Made by a program: the position numbers and the translations under genes. A stretch of 64,000 nt of DNA, from positions 12,958,001 to 13,022,000 of the forward strand of contig CM065323.1 of NCBI GenBank assembly GCA_033032175.1. The letters run 5' to 3'. This DNA is from Saturnia japonica. Taxonomy: Eukaryota; Arthropoda; Insecta; Lepidoptera; Saturniidae. The notes below the pieces were generated by a model. It did no database searches. It saw only the letters and a program-made list of their open reading frames with translations, and had not been told where the DNA came from. Shown piece by piece: positions 57,050 through 64,000 of the stretch (the first letter of the stretch is position 1; each line of letters starts with the position of its first letter).

Positions 57050-57447
57050 AAAAGTAGCCTATATTACTCCTTATAACATACGTGGTCTGCTAGTAAAAGT
57101 CTCGTTAAAATCAGTCCAACCCTTTCGGAGATTAGCCGGAACAAATAAACAGACAGACAGACAAAAATTTCAAAAATGTTTTTTTTTTAATAAGTATCGT
57201 TTATGCTTTAAATATCTAGTCAACCGAGCTGTACTCGGTGTATTATAAACAAAAAAAACCTATCTAGGTAAACTTGGAATGTAAAACATTATCTAAATGC
57301 AAAGTTTTCATCGAAATCGTTGGAGCCGTTACCGAGAAACAATATATATACAAGAATTGCTCACTTAATATAATAAGATAAGTATTCAGTAAAATGCTGT
57401 TATTTTCCATTAGAAACATACGCTTCAATTTTATTTATATGTATAGA
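57050..57447 (-). mobile_element. Helitron-like element, family H1, carrying a nested Helitron
   Basis: The TC start is at 57447-57446 (minus), preceded by A, with TCTATACATATAAATAAAAT. H1 interior: CCAACCCTTTCGGAGATTAG and ATAAGTATCGTTTATGC. The family is interrupted at 57216-57378. Confidence 0.7.
57216..57378 (-). mobile_element. Small Helitron-like element (family J) nested in H1
   Basis: 163 bp. The minus strand starts TC (57378) after A and ends CTAG (57216). A 3' hairpin CCGAG(CTGTA)CTCGG lies 6 bases from the end, a Helitron hallmark. The interior resembles 55100-55215. Confidence 0.72.
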
Positions 57448-57489
57448 TTTAAGATATAAAAAAACCAAGGAGTTTATATATCTTTTACA

Positions 57490-57705
57490 TCAGTTGATAT
57501 TAGACAAGACAATTTTTAACAAAAAAGAAAATCAAATTCAATGGTTTTGAAGACTTCCCTGTGCGAAGATGAAGGTCCAATGCCAATGAAATTAAAATGA
57601 GACCATTCTTGAGGTATCCCATAACCACAATAAAATAATCATCCAAATCAATTCATAAAAAAGATATATACATTTGATTTGATTATTGTTGGAGCCGGTT
57701 AAAAA
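57490..57705 (-). repeat. Dispersed repeat family C
   Basis: AGACAATTTTTAACAAAAAA, CCAATGCCAATGAAATTAAA and GTTGGAGCCGGTTAAAAAAG, matching 1426-1657 in the same orientation. Confidence 0.75.
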
Positions 57706-58214
57706 AGTGTATTTACAAAATATGTATAGAAGTATGTTTTGACATCAGACATTGATTTATCATCGTGGTCTAGAGACACCGCGCTGCGCCGCGCCGCGCA
57801 CCACCGGTTGTCTTTTCCCATAGAGTCGATTTAAACTAAATATAGACTGAAGTGGGTCGACGGAGGGTAACATTTGCACTATTGTACCATAGGAATATTA
57901 TTTACTATTATTATGCTGCATTAAGTTGCATGTAAAATTCGCCCGAGGTTACCGACTTCTTTTTAACTAAGCGACAAATTTCTACATTAGCTAGATTATA
58001 CTAAGATGTTAATTTCAACATTTGTGTTATATTTATTTACCAAATGCTTTATTTTTTTAAATGTATAGTTTCTGCCTATGTAGGTAATTTCGCCAATTTA
58101 TATCAAGTGTGACAAATAAACTTTTTAGAATTTAGTTGCCAAATGTTCGGTGCACTGTAGTAGAATAACCTATAAACAAAATTTAATGACATATAACAAA
58201 ACAGTCACTTTATT
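57706..58214. other. Unrecognised stretch with a GC-rich patch
   Basis: 57776-57808 (CCGCGCTGCGCCGCGCCGCG) is a short GC-rich run. The rest is unassigned. Confidence 0.4.
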
Positions 58215-58500
58215 TAAAACATAATTGACAAGGAATCTGCAAAAATAAAGCTATCGAAGAGTTTTTCGCGGGATCTTGAAGTGACATGTTGTGGTTTTTA
58301 TTTTTAATTCATTTACTTAGGTTTTTGACCCTATATTATGTAATATTGGTGGTGTTTTACGTGATATAGTTTGGTTTTTGTACAAAAGTAAAGTGGATTA
58401 TAAATATAAACTGAAAGCATGCGTTCTGAGATCCCATAAAACTTCCTAGAAAGTTTTAACAAGGGAGCCACCATCTTGTTAGGATACTGAAATCATCATA
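58215..58500 (+). repeat. Dispersed repeat family I
   Basis: GACCCTATATTATGTAATAT, TTACGTGATATAGTTTGGTT and GTAAAGTGGATTATAAATAT align with 36530-36810. Confidence 0.5.
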
Positions 58501-60547
58501 TGACATGTCACTATAATTCACTCGATAATGGCAGTAATGGTCTTCATTAAAGAGGACCGGTTGCCAAGTTAGGAAGAAGAAGAAGAAGAATGCTAAGTAT
58601 GTTCGTAAACAACAGAAATTAATGTGAATTATATTATGTTTCAAATTATTAAAGAAAAAATAAATCTCTATTAATATTTAAATTATAACATGTAGGTACT
58701 TATATCAAAATTAAATTAGATATTAGAAATAATTAATGTGAAAAGGCATACAACAAAAATATATAAATTTAGTTTAAAATACGTTTAAATTAATTTTTCA
58801 TAAAATCATGATCGAACTAAAACCAAAATATCGATTATTTTATTATATTAACAGTGAAATATTTGTCACAAATTATTTGCGATAACAATAATTCATATTA
58901 TTTTGTTTATTTGTTATACATAGTTTAGCTCAAGTATACTATGTCGGTAAATAATACAGACGTAACACTCAAGTAATGCTATTTCTGGGCGCACGGCCAA
59001 ATGTTCGCCACAAGTGTTCATAACTACGACGCATCCACAAGGCGCATCTACAAGAACTGGGAGAATGGGATAGCATCCAGTTAAGATATTTTCAAATAAT
59101 GGACTGCCTACATAAAACACTAAATTTATGCTTGGAAATAATAGTAATTTTAATATAGCTAGAACTTCGTGAAATTATTTTTTACACGTTATATCACAAG
59201 CTATAAATCACGTCTGTTATATTTTATATGTGGCAATTAACAATAACTCTGAGCCACGGCAGAGCACGGCGTGGCGACGCGACGTCTAGATTATACTGCA
59301 AGTGGAATAATTTCTAATACACACGAAGTTCTTTCAGGATTATAAAAACTTCAATTAAATCTAAGCCTAACTGCATTGAAATTAAGATTCCATTTCACTC
59401 TAACAGACTCTCAGTTCTTATCGCCATGAACTGTCGCTACAACATTTTTTTTTATCTCTTTCTCACACATAGCTTTACTATCGCACGTTGAAATTCTGCG
59501 AATCGTAATGTAGCTTGTCTCGGGTAATTTTAAATTACTCTTGCGTTATCTATAATAGGTATATTTAATACATTAACTGTTAAGCATGTGATTTCTGTTT
59601 TCATAAGTTACGTAAGCAGCAGTGATACGTGAAATATTCTAAGTCCACCTCAAGTTCAAGTGATGCCAAGCGCCTTTCCGCAGCCTCACATGAAATTGCC
59701 CCGTTTTTAAATTTAACGTTTTATCTGTCATATTCATTCTCACCAGCACATAACAGATAATGAAAGAAACAGACACATAACAGGGGTGAAAGACCATTAT
59801 ATTATAAAGAAAGAATATTGTCATAAACTGAACCTGACTATAAATATTCCGTGATAATACAATTGTTATGCAACTTCCTCAGCACATTACTCAATTGGCG
59901 GATAATGAGTTCAAGAATCATGTTAAGCAAGTTTTATTGTTGAATCAATACGTGAATGACGATGATGTCTGGAAGTGACTTCCTCTCTGTACCACCCACT
60001 GACAATAATAATAAATACCAAACTGTAAACAATACAAAAATGTATATAACTCGTTCGACTTTCTTGCTGACTCTAATTCTCAATGATTGGAATGTTTTCC
60101 GAACTAGTAGTAGTGGTTTGACGTTCATTTAGATTTTCATTTTTGAGTTCTTTTAGGTTCAAAAATATTTCGAAATTCGATAGGCATCGGGACCCAAATG
60201 GCTTCAGCGCAATACGACCCTGGAAATAATGCTACAGAATACAGTATGTATTTAGGACACGTAAAACGATAAAAAACGTTATAGTGTTCCAAAACTGTCA
60301 CTTGTAAGCGAACCGATGCACCGGCCAATGAGGTCGTCGCATTGCGCGTGCGGACAACCATATATTTTAGGGCTGCTACTTTTTCATTTAAGTTATCTTA
60401 TAAGTTGTAGACAACAAAAACTATTTTTGGGAAAATAGTCACCATTGGTAGATTAGTAAAAATTAGTAATATATTTACTGAAATTGTTTTTTTTACCTTA
60501 CTAGCATATAGGTGTACTATTAAAATCTTTTTACGTTTGATATAAAA
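58501..60547. other. Unrecognised stretch
   Basis: A (GAA)n run of about five units lies at 58574. No RNA gene or repeat is recognisable over about 2 kb. Frames 58914-59120, 59639-59824, 59934-60128 and 60137-60361 (all minus) have no motif. Confidence 0.4.
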
Positions 60548-60549
60548 TA

Positions 60550-61730
60550 TTAGGTCCTTACATATGAAATTAGCGGTTTCTATTGAAAAAGTAAAACGAA
60601 TAAATATTATGAAAATTATACATTTTACCAATCGAAGTATGTACCATTATTATCTATGCACTTTCGCCATTTTATATATAATTCATTGATTCCAGTGCAG
60701 AAAAAACTGTTGGAGCGAGAATCAATAAAATCTTTGAAGGCGATTTGGACAGCCTTATTGGAATTGAATTTTTTTCCTTGCATGAAATTGTCCAAATTCC
60801 AAAAAAATTGTGGTTTCTGAAGCAAGGTCCAGGGAGAGGTTTCTGAGATATTCTAACCGCAGTTCCTCTAATTTGAAACTACTCGTCGTGAATTATAGGG
60901 TCTAGCGTTGTCCTGAACCAGCAGTTGGCTAGAGAGATTGACCAGTCTCGGATATTTAGTGGCTAGTTTTTCCATCATGGTTTGCAATTGTTGACAATAC
61001 AGATCTGCGTTATTGTCTGGACAGATCTTAGGAAGCTGTAGTGTATAACACCAGCACTGGTGCATCAAATACTCATCAGTTACACTTGGGACAGGATTTG
61101 GCCGGTTCTCCTGGATTCAACCACTGTGAGGAGCATTTCCGATTGTCGTAAAGGATCCATTTTTCATCAGAAGAAACAATACGATTCAAAATTCCCTCGT
61201 TATTGTGACGGTTGAGTAATGTAATGCGGCAACCAATACGTGTTTGTTTGTATGCTTCAGTAAATTCATGCGGCACCCATTTCACGAGAAATCCCGAGCT
61301 TTTTCACTTTTCCAAATTGATTTCAAGTGAATTAAAATTGTTTTATCACACTCACCGAAATCTGCCGCTAACTCTGAAGTGGTTAGGGTCTCCGGCCGCC
61401 CACGGGAATTTGTTTCAAAGGTCAAAATTTCCAGAACGAAAGCGTTAGAACCAAAAACGTATCGTGATTTCTTTTACAGTAACTTCCCCATACACATCAT
61501 TAATCCTTCGAGCTATTTTTATAGTGCTAGTGCCACGGTGGAACTCATATAACTCGTTAATAACGCGATATTTTAAGTTTTCCATTTTGTGAAAAGAACG
61601 AGGTAAAAGAAAAATCAAATGGTACTAAAACAAATAGTATACTAAATTGGAAACACAAATACAAACGCCGGATATTTGAGATCAAAGTGGGCAGTTTAAC
61701 AAAACACCTATTTCATATGTAAGGACCTAA
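60550..61730 (-). mobile_element. Mariner-type element with matching terminal repeats
   Basis: 1181 bp. The ends share a 21-bp perfect inverted repeat (beginning TTAGGTCCTTACATATGAAA; at 60550 and, reversed, ending 61730). TA lies directly outside each end (60548-60549, 61731-61732). It holds a decayed transposase on the minus strand. Confidence 0.92.
60627..61585 (-). pseudogene. Decayed mariner transposase
   Basis: Minus-strand frames in order: KWVPHEFTEAYKQTRIGCRI then SSDEKWILYDNRKCSSQW (61076-61285, first Asp in SDEKW); LSSQLLVQDNARPYNSR (60868-61068, second Asp in QDNA); FGQFHA-like and WNLDNFMQGKKFNSN then FTGINELYIKWRKCIDNNG-type text (60625-60825). The WVPHE-L-x-EA, DEKW-x-LYDN and QDNARPH order identifies a mariner-superfamily transposase similar to the mori-like lineages. 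The segment expected to hold the third Asp reads SLDLASE in a broken frame, so that residue is lost. The frame is broken between each block. Confidence 0.88.
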
Positions 61731-62104
61731 TATTATATGATTATGTGGACATTTTTCAACACAAGACCAATTATTTATGTTAAAAAGTATCATCTAGAGA
61801 AGATAAGACTTCGAGGTGTCAAAATTCAAAAAGCGTTCATTATATGGCAAAACTTCTTTGTAGGTCAAATTATCAACAATTTCTCGCTTGACGCCGATAT
61901 ATATTAAAAACTATAATATATTATAATCTTATGTATTATTTAGAATGACAGCCCTAAGTAAACTGGCAGAACTAGTTCGTTGAACTTTTAATTTCAGGAA
62001 CCTTTCAACGAAGAGTATGCCTATAACTTTTTCCACTAGTCTATTTTATTATGAATGTGACATCAGCAGGCAATATGCTAAGCCTTTTTTAAAGTAGCTA
62101 GGTA
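61731..62104. other. Unrecognised stretch
   Basis: No gene recognised. Confidence 0.4.
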
Positions 62105-62345
62105 AATTAACAGCACTGTCCTGATGTAAGCCCATCCAATTCAAACACAACGGCGACCACAGAGATATCGAAATCCATCTGAAGTCGCCGCTGTCATGAA
62201 GGCTTGCATACATATCCCTTCACGTTACGTTTAAAGGATTTGATGTCGTGTGAAGGTAATTGACCGGGAGATAGTTCCACAGTTTCACGGTACGAGAAAG
62301 ATAAATCTTGTGGATGACAGGCTCTCAAATGCAAGTCTAGGTATT
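62105..62345 (-). repeat. LINE 3' fragment, family L-A
   Basis: TTCAAACACAACGGCGACCA, GAAGTCGCCGCTGTCATGAA, GGGAGATAGTTCCACAGTTT and ACGGTACGAGAAAGATAAAT match the 3' end of 33957-34780. Confidence 0.75.
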
Positions 62346-63069
62346 TGCTGATAGATTTTCAGCTTACATAAAAGCTACCACTATACTAGGGTTTCATAAC
62401 GATATTTTCCTTCACCGAAATCTCAGGCTCATTGTATTGTATGATGCAAATAAACTGACCATTGTAGATAAATTACTTCGGCGGCAGCGGCTTCAGGGCT
62501 AACTGTACCTATAGTTAGTTCTAAAAAAACCCACGAACACATTTTTATAAGTCAATACACGAACTTAAAGATTTAATCTGATTCGACTATTCCTGTAACA
62601 ATAATTATATCTTTAAATTAATTAAATATTTATATTTATAAATAGGGTTATTTATTATTGTATTTTATAATAATATTAGTACTCCGGTATGGTCGAGCTG
62701 AGACCGAATATTAACCAACATTAATAGACACGACGAAGTGTATAACAAAACTAACAAGAGATTTAATTATAAAATTTTCTATAATATAATATATAATGTG
62801 ATTTATCTGAACCCGATAGAAGTGGAGAGGGGTGTTTGATGCAGGTCTCGAGGCACCCGGCCATCCTGCAAGTAGGTCACGCGGTCATTCACCCCGTAAC
62901 ACCGGTATACCACAAGCTGTTGCTTACATACCTATCTATTCATTTTGAATTTCATTTTAAATTATGCTGAAACTGTGGAGTGACCCTTTTTTAATTATGT
63001 TGGGGTTGTGAAATGATCCTGCGATAATCAAACTATCTACACGGAGGATATCCTAGTAGATACATTACA
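62346..63069. other. Mostly unrecognised stretch
   Basis: 62465-62530 carries GCAGCGGCTTCAGGGCTAAC, an H1-like scrap. No gene. Confidence 0.4.
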
Positions 63070-63535
63070 TACATACATAAATCACACCTATTTCCCAACG
63101 GAGTAGGCAGAGACCACGTCCTTCCACCTGCTACGATCCTGACATAACTCTTTCGCTTCTTCGACATTCATTAATCTTTTTATGCATGCTCGTCGGTTTA
63201 GAGTACTCTTGACCTTACCTTTCTTCAGAACGTCTCCGATTTAATCGATAAATGTTCGTCTAGGCCTTCCTCTCTCAACGATTCCTTTCATAATCGCATC
63301 ATAAATTTGTTTAGTCATTCTTTTTTCATTAATTCTCTCAACATATCCAAACCATTTAAGCATCCCTTTCTCAATCCGTTGACTATATCTTCTTTCACAC
63401 CACAAAGCTCTCTTATCACACTATTTCTTATCCTGTCACTCAATTTCACTCCTAGCATACCTCTTAGTAGAACAAATAGATATTTTATGTGTTTGTGTAA
63501 AGTGGGTTCTGCAGAACCCAAGAGTTCCATGAATC
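63070..63535 (-). pseudogene. C-terminal fragment of an RTE-like LINE ORF
   Basis: The minus frame 63315-63530 reads YLFVLLRGMLGVKLSDRIRN, SVIRELCGVKEDIVNGLRKG and CLNGLDMLREL. Further on in broken frames come GRPR-like text and RACMKR...NEAKEL...R (63090-63260). This LGVK-x2-DR-x-RN / LCGVKEDI / GRPRK / RACMKR order is a familiar post-reverse-transcriptase segment of lepidopteran LINEs. The reverse transcriptase core is not present. Confidence 0.8.
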
Positions 63536-64000
63536 AATCGAGAATTTTCACAAAATTGGTACACCTGGTCAAAATATGTCATAAAATTTAAACTTGGTAA
63601 TTTTCATTTTCTTTTTTACGATTTTATTCCTATTAATCTTTTAATTATTAATACCAATGTGGTTTTTAAGTTCGATTGCTATTTTTAAGAAAAAGTGGAA
63701 AATAAGCAACCAAGTCTTGAAAAAGTGAAGCTTTATGAATTTATAACATGAATAAACCAAAGTACAATGCATTTCGAGACGATAATAAATTCATTTAATG
63801 TTTCTCAATAGTAACAAAACCGAAGTAACACAGAGCTTACTTCTTGGATTAAAATAATTTTAACAGCAATTCAATTTCTTGGTCTAATGTTAATTTTGTG
63901 CCAAACTACTCTTTTAAAGCCAAAACACGAATCAAACATTATCGAACAATGAAATTTAAAGTATAAGTATTACATTTTCAGTAACATAACTGAATATAAA
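63536..64000. other. Unrecognised AT-rich stretch
   Basis: No gene or repeat recognised up to the window end. Confidence 0.4.

Overview
This window looks like a piece of a lepidopteran (moth or butterfly) nuclear genome. It is AT-rich and full of mobile-element remnants. Two intact nuclear tRNA genes are present, one being tRNA-Tyr with an intron after the anticodon. The repeats are of types common in Lepidoptera: short non-autonomous Helitrons with TC starts and CTAG ends, tRNA-headed SINEs, RTE-like and CR1/Jockey-like LINE tails, mariner relatives and a hAT-type MITE. I could not recognise any host protein-coding gene, so the window is intergenic or lies within a very large intron.

Layout. 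0.7-7 kb: Helitron pieces, dispersed repeats and a LINE tail. 7.8-9.1 kb: a complete-length Tc1/mariner element of the DD41D type with perfect 31-bp terminal inverted repeats, killed by a nonsense codon and a lost catalytic Asp. 10.2-11.1 kb: five 102-bp tandem repeats followed by a SINE with target duplications. 13.0-16.1 kb: a Helitron, tRNA-Tyr, a decayed mariner, a SINE tail and tRNA-Asn. 17-22.6 kb: nested Helitrons and repeats, the first copy of a restriction-endonuclease-like (REL) domain fragment, and a LINE tail. 22.6-38 kb: mostly unrecognised AT-rich DNA with Helitrons, SINEs and LINE tails, and a GC-rich block at 30.1 kb. 38.2-38.8 kb: a CpG-rich, apparently non-repetitive island, the best candidate for a host promoter or first exon. 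39-44 kb: RTE-like fragments, a second long Helitron and a second, internally deleted DD41D element (43.35-44.33 kb, minus strand). 44.9-50.2 kb: dispersed repeats and a mariner split by a SINE. 51-53.3 kb: a 5'-truncated LINE inserted in a hAT-type MITE. 53.4-64 kb: Helitrons (one nested in another), a SINE, the second REL-domain fragment, a minus-strand mariner with matching ends, and LINE tails.

How it fits together. The only genes likely to be functional are the two tRNAs. Every transposase or reverse transcriptase here is broken. Several insertions can be ordered in time because target duplications survive: SINE into mariner, LINE into hAT MITE, and Helitron into Helitron. The two DD41D copies differ by one precise 335-bp deletion with an 8-bp filler, a typical trace of interrupted gap repair. 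The most unusual coding traces are the two related REL-endonuclease-like fragments at 19.4-20.1 and 55.8-56.5 kb.
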